A program made the translations under genes and the position numbers. This document shows, one piece after another, positions 25,420-33,836 of a DNA stretch of 64,000 nucleotides (its first letter is position 1; each line of letters opens with the position of its first letter). The notes beneath the pieces were generated by a model, which ran no database searches, was not told the DNA's origin, and was given only the letters and a program-made list of their open reading frames with translations. The stretch lies in assembly GCF_006337065.1 (NCBI RefSeq), contig NZ_CP040872.1, positions 1-64,000 on the forward strand. The letters run 5' to 3'. Origin of the DNA: Agromyces laixinhei. GTDB taxonomy: Bacteria; Actinomycetota; Actinomycetes; Actinomycetales; Microbacteriaceae.

Positions 25420-26655
25420 TTATCCGGCGTCGATCGCGGCCTGCACGTCGGCGGCCAGCTTCTGCCAGGTGGCGACCGGGTCGGCGCCGTTGATGATGTC
25501 GGCCTCGGCGATGCCCCAGTACGTCCACACCGAACCCATGGCGGGGATCGCGGGCATCGGCACGGCGTCTTCACCGACGGCGGCGAAGCCCTCGATGATC
25601 GGGTCGCTCGACGCGGTGTCGGCCGCGGCGGAGAGCGCCGGCAGGATGTTGCCGGCCTCGAAGAGCTCGAGCTGCACGTCTTCGGTGCCGAGGTAGTTCA
25701 CCAGGAAGTCGTTCGCGGCGACCTGGTTCTTCGACTCGCTCGAGATGAAGAAGCCCTTGACGCCGGCGAACGGCTGGGCCGGGTCTGCGGTCGGGCTCGG
25801 CACCTTGTCGATGGAGACATTGATGCCGGCGTCGATCGCCGCACCGACGTTCCACGGCCCGGTGAGCCAGAAGGCGGCCGTGCCGTCGAGGAAGGCCTGC
25901 TTGGCGATCTCACCGTCGATGTCGGTGTTGAAGACCCCGGTGCCGTTCTTGCCCTGGCCGCCGAGCCACGTGGCGAACTGCTCGCCGCCCGCGTTGCCGA
26001 GCTGCAGGTCGGCGGGGTCGTAGCCCTGGTCGTTCGAGCCGAAGACGGGGGCGCCGAACGCCGTCTGGAACGGGTAGAGGTGGTAGGGGTTGCCCTCGGC
26101 GCCCTGCTCGACGACGAACGGCTGGGTGAGACCGGCGGCCTGCCCCTTGGCGATCATGTCGTCGAAGTTCGCGGCGGCCTCGGGAATGAGGTCGGCGTTG
26201 CGGAGCACCGCGATGTTCTCGACCGCGTACGGAAGCATGTACGTGGTGCCTTCGTAGGTCGACGCCGCGATCGCGACCGGCAGGTAGTCGGCGGCCGAGT
26301 CGCCCAGCTCGATCGGCGCGACGACGCCGTTCGTCGAGAGTTCGCCGAGCCAGTCGTGCGCACCCATGGTGATGTCGGGGCCCTTGCCGGTCGGCACCTG
26401 CTGGATGAAGTCGTCCTTGATGTCTGCGACATCCTTGCCGACGAGTTCGACCTCGACGCCGGTCTTGTCGGTGTATGCAGAGGCCGCGCCCTTCATCGCG
26501 TCGACGCGCTCGGCGTCGACCCAGACCGTGAGCGTGCCGCTCGACGAAGCCTCGCCCTCGGAGCCGCTGTCGCCTGCGGAGCAGCTCGCGAGACCGAGTG
26601 TCGCGATGACTGCGACGGCTCCGGCCGCGAGGAGGCTCTTCTTGTTCACCCTCAT
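25420..26655 (-). CDS. malE: Maltose/maltodextrin-binding lipoprotein MalE
   Basis: A 411-residue extracellular solute-binding protein, family 1. The lipoprotein signal peptide MRVNKKSLLAAGAVAVIATL ends in a lipobox (LASC, cysteine at about residue 25), then a serine/glycine linker. Mature sequence features TLTVWVDAERVDAMKGAASA, PDITMGAHDWLGEL, MLPYAVENIAVLRN, AAFWLTGPWNV and VWTYWGIAEADIING. It captures maltodextrins for MalFG. Start 26655 follows GAAGGG. First gene of the operon, with a long 5' leader (about 130 nt) containing an 8-bp hairpin at 26713-26733. Confidence 0.95.
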   Translation of the reverse strand: MRVNKKSLLAAGAVAVIATLGLASCSAGDSGSEGEASSSGTLTVWVDAERVDAMKGAASAYTDKTGVEVELVGKDVADIKDDFIQQVPTGKGPDITMGAHDWLGELSTNGVVAPIELGDSAADYLPVAIAASTYEGTTYMLPYAVENIAVLRNADLIPEAAANFDDMIAKGQAAGLTQPFVVEQGAEGNPYHLYPFQTAFGAPVFGSNDQGYDPADLQLGNAGGEQFATWLGGQGKNGTGVFNTDIDGEIAKQAFLDGTAAFWLTGPWNVGAAIDAGINVSIDKVPSPTADPAQPFAGVKGFFISSESKNQVAANDFLVNYLGTEDVQLELFEAGNILPALSAAADTASSDPIIEGFAAVGEDAVPMPAIPAMGSVWTYWGIAEADIINGADPVATWQKLAADVQAAIDAG

Positions 26656-26778
26656 TGGTGTGCCCTTCTCAGTGTGCGTGAGACCGGCGCCTTCGCCTGG
26701 TGGATGGGTCTTCCCGTTCCGCAGTGGAACGGGCATCGCGCCCGAAAGGCCGTTCTTCCGTGTGGATTGCCCGATTGG

Positions 26779-26821
26779 TGCAAGCGATTACAGGTATACC
26801 TTGCCGGGCGCGCGTTATCAA
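26779..26821 (-). promoter_or_regulatory. malE promoter with LacI-type operator
   Basis: On the minus strand TTGATA (26821-26816) and TATACC (26798-26793) are 17 nt apart. The operator TGCAAGCGATTACA (26779-26792, matching TGNAANCGNTTNCA) covers the predicted start point. A LacI-family repressor bound there would block malEFG expression. Confidence 0.7.
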
Positions 26822-26874
26822 ACCCGGCGCGACGGATCGATACCCGTTCGTGATCACGCACGAAGGCCGAATCC

Positions 26875-26912
26875 TGCAAGCGTTTCCATATTGCGATTCG
26901 ATCCCGTACAGT
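26875..26912 (+). promoter_or_regulatory. Alpha-glucosidase promoter with LacI-type operator
   Basis: TGCAAGCGTTTCCA (26875-26888) is a second LacI-type operator. It overlaps a -35-like TTTCCA, which is 18 nt from TACAGT (26907-26912). TACAGT lies 6 nt before the ATG, so the transcript is predicted leaderless. Confidence 0.7.
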
Positions 26913-26918
26913 TTCCGC

Positions 26919-28616
26919 ATGACTCCCGAATGGTGGCGCACCGCCGCGATCTACCAGATCTACCCCCGCTCGTTCGCCGACGCGAACGGCGACGGCATGG
27001 GCGACCTCGCCGGCATCACCTCCCGCCTCGGCGCGCTGCAGGAGCTCGGCATCGACGCGATCTGGCTCTCCCCCTTCTACACCTCGCCGCAGCGCGACGC
27101 AGGCTATGACGTCGCCGACTACCGCGATGTCGACCCGCTCTTCGGCACGCTCGCCGACTTCGACGCGATGGTCGCCGAGTCGCACGCCCGCGGCATCCGC
27201 GTCATCGTCGACCTCGTGCCCAACCACTCCTCCGACGCGCACGTGTGGTTCCAGGCTGCGCTCGCCGCCGCGCCCGGCAGCGCCGAGCGCGCGCGCTATC
27301 TCTTCCGCGACGGGCGGGGTGACGACGGCTCCGAAGCGCCCAACAACTGGAAGTCCGTCTTCGGCGGCCCGGCGTGGACTCGCGTGCTCGAGGCCGACGG
27401 CACCCCCGGCCAGTGGTACCTGCACCTGTTCGACAGTTCGCAGCCCGACTTCGACTGGACGAATGAAGAGGTTCGCGACGAGTTCCGCGACATCCTGCGT
27501 TTCTGGCTCGACCGCGGTGTCGACGGGTTCCGCGTCGACGTCGCCCACGGCATGGTCAAGGCCGAAGGGCTGCCCGATTACACGCCTCCGGCCGAGGGCG
27601 GCAGCATGGGCGGTGCCGGTGGCCTCACGACGGATGCCGCGGCATCCGGTGCCCCGCTCGAACCCGGCATCAGCGACGAGCACGGCGACAGCGCGCCGTA
27701 CTGGGCGCAAGACGGCGTGCACGAGATCTATCGCGACTGGCGGCTGCTGCTCGACGAGTACCCGGGTGAGCGCGTGCTCGCCGCAGAGGCGTGGGTCGAC
27801 CCGCTCTCCCGCGTCGCGAAGTGGGTGCGGCCCGACGAGATGCACCAGGCCTTCAACTTCGCCTACCTCGAGACGCCGTGGAACGCCGCGGCGCTGCGCC
27901 GCGTCATCGACGACTCGCTCGACGCGTTCGCCGCTGTCGGCGCGCCCTCGACCTGGGTGCTCTCGAACCACGACGTCGTGCGGCATGCCACCCGGCTCTC
28001 GGTCACCGAGGCGAATCCGCAGGGCCACGGGCTCGGCCCCCGCTCGAAGGGCCTGCCGTCGTTCGAGGCCGGCCTGCGCCGCGCCCGCGCCGCGACCGCC
28101 CTCATGCTCGCACTGCCCGGCTCGGCCTACATCTACCAGGGCGAGGAGCTCGGCCTGCCCGAGGTCATCGACCTGCCCGACGGTGCCCGCCAGGATCCGA
28201 CGTGGTTCCGCACCGCCGGCGAGCGCTACGGACGAGACGGATGCCGCGTGCCCCTGCCCTGGGAATCGTCCGCGCCGTCATACGGCTTCGGCCCGACGGA
28301 TGCCTCGTGGCTGCCGCAGCCCGAGCAGTGGGCATCGCTCGCGCGCGACGTGCAGCGCGGCGACCCCGCCTCGACGCTCTCGCTCTATCGCGACGCCCTC
28401 GCGCTGCGGCGTGCGCGTCAGCTCGGCGCCGGTGCCGTCGAGTGGCTGCCGGGTCAGCCCGAGTCGGTCGTCGCGTTCCGCAACGGCGACATCGTGGTGA
28501 TCGCGAACACCGGTGACGCGCCGGTCGAGCTGCCCGACGGCGAGGTGCTGCTCTCGAGCGAGCCGCTCGACGGGCGCGTGCTTCCCGCCGACACCACGGC
28601 CTGGCTCGCGGCGTAG
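26919..28616 (+). CDS. GH13 alpha-glucosidase (AglA type)
   Basis: A 565-residue cytoplasmic GH13 enzyme that releases glucose from maltose and maltodextrins. Motifs: WWRTAAIYQIYPRSFADANG, GIDAIWLSPFYTSPQRDAGY, VDLVPNHSSDAH, DGFRVDVAHGM (nucleophile Asp), VLAAEAWVD (acid Glu) and VLSNHDVVRHATR. The length fits GH13 subfamily 30-like actinobacterial alpha-glucosidases. It is divergent from malEFG and shares its operator type. No Shine-Dalgarno is present; the TACAGT box suggests a leaderless mRNA. The C-terminal beta domain ends with TTAWLAA. Confidence 0.95.
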   Translation: MTPEWWRTAAIYQIYPRSFADANGDGMGDLAGITSRLGALQELGIDAIWLSPFYTSPQRDAGYDVADYRDVDPLFGTLADFDAMVAESHARGIRVIVDLVPNHSSDAHVWFQAALAAAPGSAERARYLFRDGRGDDGSEAPNNWKSVFGGPAWTRVLEADGTPGQWYLHLFDSSQPDFDWTNEEVRDEFRDILRFWLDRGVDGFRVDVAHGMVKAEGLPDYTPPAEGGSMGGAGGLTTDAAASGAPLEPGISDEHGDSAPYWAQDGVHEIYRDWRLLLDEYPGERVLAAEAWVDPLSRVAKWVRPDEMHQAFNFAYLETPWNAAALRRVIDDSLDAFAAVGAPSTWVLSNHDVVRHATRLSVTEANPQGHGLGPRSKGLPSFEAGLRRARAATALMLALPGSAYIYQGEELGLPEVIDLPDGARQDPTWFRTAGERYGRDGCRVPLPWESSAPSYGFGPTDASWLPQPEQWASLARDVQRGDPASTLSLYRDALALRRARQLGAGAVEWLPGQPESVVAFRNGDIVVIANTGDAPVELPDGEVLLSSEPLDGRVLPADTTAWLAA

Positions 28617-28621
28617 CGGCG

Positions 28622-28658
28622 CGCGTCTCGCGTCTCGCGTCTCGCGTCTCGCGTCTCG
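28622..28658. repeat. 7-bp microsatellite (CGCGTCT)
   Basis: Five consecutive copies of CGCGTCT directly after the alpha-glucosidase stop, followed by GCACG/GCTGCAC-type repeats to about 28707. It is slippage-prone and non-coding. Confidence 0.9.
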
Positions 28659-28703
28659 CAGGCTGCACGGCGCACGACGCACGGCGCGCTGCACGCTGCA
28701 CGC

Positions 28704-28761
28704 TGCAGGCGATTCGCACATACACGTCTCCCCTGAGGCCCCTGATGCGAAATCGCCTGCA
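28704..28761. repeat. 58-bp palindromic element, copy L (3' side of the 28812 gene)
   Basis: Begins TGCAGGCGATTCGCA and ends TGCGAAATCGCCTGCA, giving an imperfect inverted repeat of about 15 bp around a 27-nt centre. A second element of the same length and with the same ends lies at 29871-29928, on the other side of the gene. The centres differ, so only the arms are conserved. Confidence 0.9.
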
Positions 28762-28811
28762 ACGCGCTACGGTCACGACCTGCACGCGCACACCCCGCGG
28801 CATCCGCTCGC

Positions 28812-29789
28812 TCACCGCCCGTGAGGCGCCGCGCGCGACCCCCATCGATGCTCGCCGCGCGCGATGAGCTCGAGCACCATGCCCTGTGTGCGCTCCCACT
28901 CGTCGACGACCATGCGGTAGGTGAGCCGCACGAGCAGGTAGCCCTGCATCGCGAGCTCGAGGCCGCGGCGCCGATCCTCCTCGAACTCGGGGGGATCGAT
29001 GTGGAAGCCGGCACCGTCCAGTTCGACGACCAGACGATCGCCGATGAGCAGGTCGACGCGCCCGACGCCCGGGATCCACGCCTGCGTGATGTGCCGCACC
29101 CTTCGCGAGACGAGAAGCAGACGGGCGATGGTCTCGAGCCCTGAGTCGCATCCGGCGTCGGCGGCATCGACGAAGCGACGGAATCGGCCGGGCACGAGCG
29201 CGCGCACCTCCGCTCGCCCGGTCGAGCCCAGCTCACCGGAGTTCAGCGCCGAATCGAGCGCGGTCATGGTCGGCACCACTCCCTCGCGCGTGAACATCTC
29301 GGCGAGCGCGCGCGGCAATCCGTCGCGAGCGGGCAGGTCGCCCGGCCCGCCCCGACGCTGGCGGTAGTGCACGCACACCTCGTGAGCTGCGGCGAGTGGG
29401 ACGGCGCGGTCGGCGGGCGAGCGCAGGCGCGATGCGCCCGCCGCCACGCGCACGTGCAGTTGCGGATCGCCCAGCAACCAGAGACCGTGCAGCCGGGCCA
29501 CGGATGCCGCGGTCAGCGCGCCGCCCACTCGCACCGCGTCGAGCACGGCAGTCGGAGCATCGTGAACGGCGAACCATCCGGGACGAACGGCGATGATCGA
29601 TCCGGCGGCGACCGCTGCCGCCCTGGCCGATCTCGAGACGCCGAGCCGGTCGAGCTCTCGGACCGGCAGCGCGCCCGCACGCGCCCGGATCGCGGCGGCC
29701 GGGCGGATCGCGGCGGCCGGGCGGACCGCGGCGGCCGGGCGGATCGATCGCGACGACGAGTGAGCCTGCGCACGAGAAGGGGTCGGCAT
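28812..29789 (-). CDS. AbiEi-like wHTH plus DUF559 (nuclease-fold) protein, paralogue A
   Basis: A 325-residue protein. After a low-complexity start (RPAAAVRPAAAI repeats, 15-bp DNA repeats) comes an AbiEi_4-like winged helix (residues 40-75, LPVRELDRLGVSRSARAAAV, PGWFAV). The C-terminal DUF559 domain (about 235-310) has VGRVDLLIGDRLVVELDG, FHIDPPEFEEDRRR and YLLVRLTYRMV, which fits a Vsr-like PD-(D/E)XK nuclease fold with Asp and Glu in place. Start 29789 has CAGACT 6 nt upstream (leaderless). It is bracketed by two 58-bp palindromes. Function unknown; a toxin-antitoxin or repeat-associated role is speculation. Confidence 0.85.
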   Translation of the reverse strand: MPTPSRAQAHSSSRSIRPAAAVRPAAAIRPAAAIRARAGALPVRELDRLGVSRSARAAAVAAGSIIAVRPGWFAVHDAPTAVLDAVRVGGALTAASVARLHGLWLLGDPQLHVRVAAGASRLRSPADRAVPLAAAHEVCVHYRQRRGGPGDLPARDGLPRALAEMFTREGVVPTMTALDSALNSGELGSTGRAEVRALVPGRFRRFVDAADAGCDSGLETIARLLLVSRRVRHITQAWIPGVGRVDLLIGDRLVVELDGAGFHIDPPEFEEDRRRGLELAMQGYLLVRLTYRMVVDEWERTQGMVLELIARGEHRWGSRAAPHGR

Positions 29790-29870
29790 GCCGAGAGTCT
29801 GTCTCGTTCGGCGCGAGCGTGATGGATGCCTGTGGAGAACTCGGGATCGTTCCCTCGCGTCCCTGCACGA

Positions 29871-29928
29871 TGCAGGCGATATCGCGTCATGCATCCGCAT
29901 CTCGCCGCGAGAGTCGAAATCGCCTGCA
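29871..29928. repeat. 58-bp palindromic element, copy R (5' side of the 28812 gene)
   Basis: Begins TGCAGGCGATATCGCG and ends CGAAATCGCCTGCA. It shares the terminal 10 bp on one side and 14 bp on the other with copy L and has the same total length. An internal CATGCATCCGCATCTCGC region is not in copy L. Confidence 0.9.
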
Positions 29929-30000
29929 GAATGCGGCGAGGCCACGTGATCAGCACGCAGCGTCAGGCGCCCAAGGGATCAGCGAGGCGTCCCCGCCGCC

Positions 30001-31452
30001 TCAGTTGGTGTTCGCGTAGAGCCATTCGAGCGGGTCGACCTTGGTGCCGCTCATGCCGCCGAGGCGGATCTCGAAGTGCAGGTGCGGGCCGGTCGACATG
30101 CCGGTGTCACCGGTCTGACCGATCACGTCACCGACCTTGACGGTGTCGCCCGTCTCGAACCGGCGCGAGTCGTGCACCATGTGGGCGTAGACGCTCGTGA
30201 CGCGCTTGCCGTCGATCATGTGGTCGATCATCATGACGACGCCGAGGGATCCGCCCGAGTCGGTCGAGTTGACGACGACGCCGTCGGCGATGGACTGGAT
30301 CTCTGCACCGAGCCCCGGGTTGAAGTCCTGGCCGCCGTGGTCGCTCGAGCAGCCCGCGCAGTCGCGATACCCGAAGTGGTCGCCGATGTGCACGCCCACC
30401 GCGAACGGCCACTGGATCGTGCCGGACGGGTTGTTCGTGAACGTCGCCTCGGCGCGGATGCCGGCGGCCTGCGCATACTCGTCGATCGTCTGCGTTTCGA
30501 AGCCGTCGCGCTGCACGGTCTGCGCGACCGCATTGCCCGAGAACTCCACCACCTGACCTGGTGCGATGCTGACGGACGGCTCGAGCGCCATCGCCTGCAC
30601 GTCGGCGGGAGACAACAGCGACAGCGAGGGCACGGATGTCGCAAGCGCGAGCATTGCCGCAAAGCTCATCGCCACGAACCCGCTCGTCACGCGAGCGAAC
30701 CGGTTGACGCGCTTCGAGCGACCCTTGGGTGCCGGTCGCGACGAGGCGGCTGACGTGCTCGTGCTCGCCGCCGGCGGCCGGCGCGGTGCGCCTCGGCGCG
30801 AACCGGTGGCCTCTGCGGCGCGACGCGAGCGCCGACCGTCGGGTCCGTCAGTCGGCTGCCGGGTTGCCGGCGCGGAAGCCGACACGGCCGAGGCCGAGAT
30901 CACGGCGGCGAGATCGTCGCCCGACGATGTTCCGGATGCCGGCGGCACGACGTCGACCGTCGGAGCGGGGAGCGCCGAGCTGCGCCGGGAACCGGGAGCC
31001 GCCGCCTTCTCGGCCTTTCGCGCTGCTCGGGCCGCACGCTTCGAGCGCACGGGCCGTTCGGCACCCGAGTCGTCGCCGACCGCGACAGGCTCGGATTCGG
31101 CGCCGAGCCCGGCGAAGAGATCATCGAACCCTGCCTTCGGAGCCGCGAGAGCGGCTGGAGCCGCGGGAGCGACCGGTGCCGCGGGAACGACCGGAGCCGC
31201 GAGAGCGGCGGGAGCCGCGGGAGCGGTCGGTGCCGAAACATCAGCTTTCCCTGCGGTGCGCGACGCGCCTGCCGCCCGACGTGCCTCGGCGGCCTCTCGT
31301 TCGCGAAGCTCCCGACGGGTCAGGGGTCGTTCGGACCGCGATGCAGCATGGGTGCCTGGCGTTGAATCGTCGGGCACGAGGGGGGACTCGGGCACGTGTA
31401 GGGGACTCTCGACGTTGGGGAAACGGACTGGGTCGTGCTGGGAGGTGGGCAT
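30001..31452 (-). CDS. M23 family zinc metallopeptidase (peptidoglycan hydrolase)
   Basis: A 483-residue cell-wall enzyme. The N-terminal half is a charged, Pro/Ala-rich cytoplasmic region with imperfect PAAPAALAAP repeats. One membrane segment (about residues 245-270, FVAMSFAAMLALATSVPSLS) acts as signal anchor, and the C-terminal LytM/M23 domain lies outside. Zinc ligands are visible in HGGQDFNPG (His and Asp) and HLHFEI (His), with VYAHM as the third region. M23 enzymes cut peptide cross-bridges of peptidoglycan. The Pro/Ala repeats are encoded by G/C-rich tandem repeats. It starts 145 nt from the inositol phosphatase stop. Confidence 0.93.
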   Translation of the reverse strand: MPTSQHDPVRFPNVESPLHVPESPLVPDDSTPGTHAASRSERPLTRRELREREAAEARRAAGASRTAGKADVSAPTAPAAPAALAAPVVPAAPVAPAAPAALAAPKAGFDDLFAGLGAESEPVAVGDDSGAERPVRSKRAARAARKAEKAAAPGSRRSSALPAPTVDVVPPASGTSSGDDLAAVISASAVSASAPATRQPTDGPDGRRSRRAAEATGSRRGAPRRPPAASTSTSAASSRPAPKGRSKRVNRFARVTSGFVAMSFAAMLALATSVPSLSLLSPADVQAMALEPSVSIAPGQVVEFSGNAVAQTVQRDGFETQTIDEYAQAAGIRAEATFTNNPSGTIQWPFAVGVHIGDHFGYRDCAGCSSDHGGQDFNPGLGAEIQSIADGVVVNSTDSGGSLGVVMMIDHMIDGKRVTSVYAHMVHDSRRFETGDTVKVGDVIGQTGDTGMSTGPHLHFEIRLGGMSGTKVDPLEWLYANTN

Positions 31453-31597
31453 CCCGGCATCACGCCGAGATAACGACTTGGTAAACAGTACCCGCTCTCG
31501 ACCCTGCGTGCCATTCGCAATCGGGTTTCGCGGCTGTCAGAATGCCGGGAAACCCCGCGACATCCGCGGCGCGCGGGCGCTTCGGCGCACCCGCCCG

Positions 31598-32507
31598 TCA
31601 GGCGTCCAGCCCGGCGTGTCGCAGCGCGCCCGCGAGCTCGTCGTAGAGCGCGGGCGCCGCTGCGATCATGAGTTTCGGCGGTCGCCGGCCGGCCCCTGCG
31701 GCCGCCGACCCTCGCGCCGGCCTCCTGTGCGATCAGCGCGCCGGCGGCGTGATCCCAGGGGTTCAGGCCGCGCTCGTAGTAGGCATCGAGCCGGCCCGCC
31801 GCAACCGAGCACAGGTCGAGGGCGGCCGATCCGATGCGGCGGATGTCCCGAGCGAGCGGCAGCAGCTCGAGCAGTACCGCGGCCTGCGCACGCCGCGTCT
31901 CAGACGAGTACGCGAACCCGGTGCCGACGAGGGCGAGGGCGAGCGGCACATCCGTGTTCACCTGCAGCGCTCGCCCGTCGAGGCGCGCCCCGCCTCCGCG
32001 ACTCGCCTCGAACACCTCGCCCGTGATCGGGTTCACGACGACGCCGGCGAGCGCGGTCCAGGTGCGCGGGTCGTCAGAGCCTTCGACGACGGCGATGCTG
32101 ACCGACCAGCTGGGAATGCCGTAGAGGAAGTTCACGGTGCCGTCGATCGGATCGACGACCCAGTTGACACCGCTCGTGCCGACGCTCGAGCCGTCCTCCT
32201 CGCCGACGATGCCGTCGTCGGGTCGCGCCTCGAGCACGAGCCGGCGGATGAGCGCCTCGGTTTCGCGATCGACCGCCGTGACGATGTCGACGGGCGACGA
32301 CTTCGTCGCAGCGACCGTCACCCCCTCACGACGCGCCTCGCGCGCGAACTCGGCCGCCTGCAGCGCGATGCGCCTCGCAAGGTCGAGCAGGGCAGCGGAT
32401 GCCTCGGTGCCCGTGCGCCCGTCGGCGCGCATCGCTTCGCCCTGGCGCAGTGCTTCGCCCTGGCGCAGCGCTTCGTCGTGGCCCCCTGCAGACTCGTGTT
32501 CGCTCAT
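31598..32507 (-). CDS. Inositol monophosphatase family protein, frameshifted near the C-terminus
   Basis: The Li-sensitive phosphatase fold is clear: GIVGEEDGSS, WVVDPIDGTVNFLYG (metal motif DPIDGT), and LNPWDHAAGALIAQEAGARVGG. After VGG the frame continues into arginine-rich sequence down to 31320 and would overlap the M23 gene start by about 130 nt. A shift of one base at about 31,690 restores the family ending KLMIAAAPALYDELAGAL and a stop at 31598. So it is either a real frameshift mutation or a sequencing error. The N-terminus carries a short repeat (EALRQG twice). TAGCGT 6 nt before ATG 32507 indicates a leaderless mRNA. Confidence 0.8.
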
Positions 32508-32605
32508 GCCCTCACGCTAGCCGCACCCCGGCCGCGCCGGCGCGGTCGCGCCGGCCAGGGCAAGGCCGGGCCAGCTGCATCCGTCGCTCTCGATGCTGAA
32601 ACCAC

Positions 32606-32628
32606 GAAAACCCCGGATGACCGGGGTT
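32606..32628 (-). terminator. Rho-independent terminator after tRNA-Tyr
   Basis: On the minus strand AAACCCCGG, a 4-nt loop and CCGGGGTTT form a 9-bp stem that ends in a TTTT run, just 4 nt beyond the CCA end of tRNA-Tyr. A classic intrinsic terminator. Confidence 0.85.
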
Positions 32629-32631
32629 TCT

Positions 32632-32716
32632 CTGGTGGCGAGTGAGGGATTCGAACCCCCGAATGCTGAGCAGTCTGATTTACAGTCAGATCCCTTTGGC
32701 CGCTTGGGTAACTCGC
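32632..32716 (-). tRNA. tRNA-Tyr (GUA)
   Basis: The minus strand has acceptor GGCGAGT/ACTCGCC, anticodon stem TCTGA/TCAGA around CTGTAAA (GUA, tyrosine), a long variable arm as expected for class II tRNA-Tyr, T-arm GGGGGTTCGAATCCCT, and an encoded CCA. Confidence 0.95.
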
Positions 32717-32796
32717 CATCGCACCCGACCACGTTCTGCACACAACCGGGGGCCTGTCAAGAGTACCCGCCGACGGCCGGTGCGAGAAATCGACGG

Positions 32797-33456
32797 CTAC
32801 AGACGCCACCACGGGATCTCGGCGGTGTCGTTCTGGTCGCGCTGCGGGGTCGTGTCGTAGCGATCAGGTTGTGGCGCAGGGTCGTAGCGGGGCTCTGCGA
32901 CCACCGGTGCCGGCACCTCTTCGTAGGCCGCATCCCGCTGCATCCGGCGCGTCGGCCCGCGGAGTCCCGATCGCTGGATGACTCGCTGGATCGTGGCGCC
33001 GCGCTGGTCGGGCGAACCGACGAATCTGATCTCGCGGAGGCCCTGATCCTGCGCCGCCGACTCGAAGACGAAATGACCGTAGCCGAACACCCGGCCGATG
33101 AGCGGCGTATGCACCGAGATGTCGAGGATTCGCGAGATCGGCATGGTCGCGATGCGTTGCGACAGGATGCCGTGCACCCGGAACACCCGCATGTTCGTGA
33201 TCACGAAGCGATCCATGCGCGACTGCAGGATGCGCCAGAGCCCGTGCAGGGCCAGGAAGAGCGCGAGGAAGAGCGGCAGCCAGTACAGCTGCGGGGGCAT
33301 CCACGTGAGCAGCACGAGTGCCGGCACCGCCAGGAGCATCTCGAGCACGGCGCTCGCGACCGCCGCCCAGTGCTTGTGCACCTCGTCGACGATCACTTCG
33401 CCTTCGTCGGCGATGAGATGCCGCTCGACGCGCGGAGTGAAGCCGAACACGCTCAT
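32797..33456 (-). CDS. PH-domain (YdbT/bPH-like) membrane protein
   Basis: A 219-residue protein. Two close hydrophobic segments (about residues 30-75: AVASAVLEMLLAVPALVLLTW, here split as AVASAVLEMLL and AVPALVLLTW, then LYWLPLFLALFLALHGLW) are followed by a bacterial PH domain (RFVITNMRVFRVHGILSQRI, PISRILDISVHTPLIGRVFG, FVFESAAQDQGLREIRFV). The C-terminal tail is Pro/Asp-rich. PH-domain membrane proteins of this type are common beside biotin-protein ligase or tRNA genes in actinobacteria; the function is unknown. Its start at 33456 is 4 nt after the small gene at 33461. Confidence 0.88.
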   Translation of the reverse strand: MSVFGFTPRVERHLIADEGEVIVDEVHKHWAAVASAVLEMLLAVPALVLLTWMPPQLYWLPLFLALFLALHGLWRILQSRMDRFVITNMRVFRVHGILSQRIATMPISRILDISVHTPLIGRVFGYGHFVFESAAQDQGLREIRFVGSPDQRGATIQRVIQRSGLRGPTRRMQRDAAYEEVPAPVVAEPRYDPAPQPDRYDTTPQRDQNDTAEIPWWRL

Positions 33457-33460
33457 GGCC

Positions 33461-33625
33461 TCATGTGGCGAGCGAGGTGAAGAACCTGCCCACTGCCTCT
33501 GATGCCGACACGACCGCGCCGAACGCGCCCTCGACGACATTCGCGGCGTCTTCCGGGCGACTGATCATGTAGAACAGAGCGAAGACCACGACCAACACCA
33601 CGACGATGCCCTTGAGCCACTTCAC
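33461..33625 (-). CDS. Small single-span membrane protein
   Basis: A 54-residue protein: VKWLKGIVVVLVVVFALFYM is the N-terminal membrane span, followed by a short acidic/alanine tail (VVEGAFGAVVSASEAVGRFF). GTG 33625 follows AAGGGA at good spacing. It lies directly upstream of the PH-domain gene on the same strand and is probably in one operon. Similar short proteins with this layout occur in actinobacteria; no function known to me. Confidence 0.8.
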   Translation of the reverse strand: MKWLKGIVVVLVVVFALFYMISRPEDAANVVEGAFGAVVSASEAVGRFFTSLAT

Positions 33626-33836
33626 GGGTGGTTCCCTTCGAATCGGCGACTGGGGTGGGCCGCCACCCCCCAGAGCCGGCCACGACAATCGTTTCTACCG
33701 CACTCCATGGAGCGAGACAATGCGCCACGCGGTGGCCCGCGACACCGGACGATAGGATTCCTCTGAACCGGCGTGGCCGGCAACTGCCCCGGCGTTCCCG
33801 GGGAAATCGGCTCGGCGAGACCTGGAACGAGGGGGC

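Noticed and set aside
26713..26733. Hairpin in the malE leader as a riboswitch
   Set aside because: A single 8-bp stem with no conserved riboswitch core; at most a simple mRNA structure.
31480..31492. Palindrome GGTACTGTTTACC upstream of the M23 gene as an operator
   Set aside because: Arms are only 4 bp and no regulator or second copy supports it.
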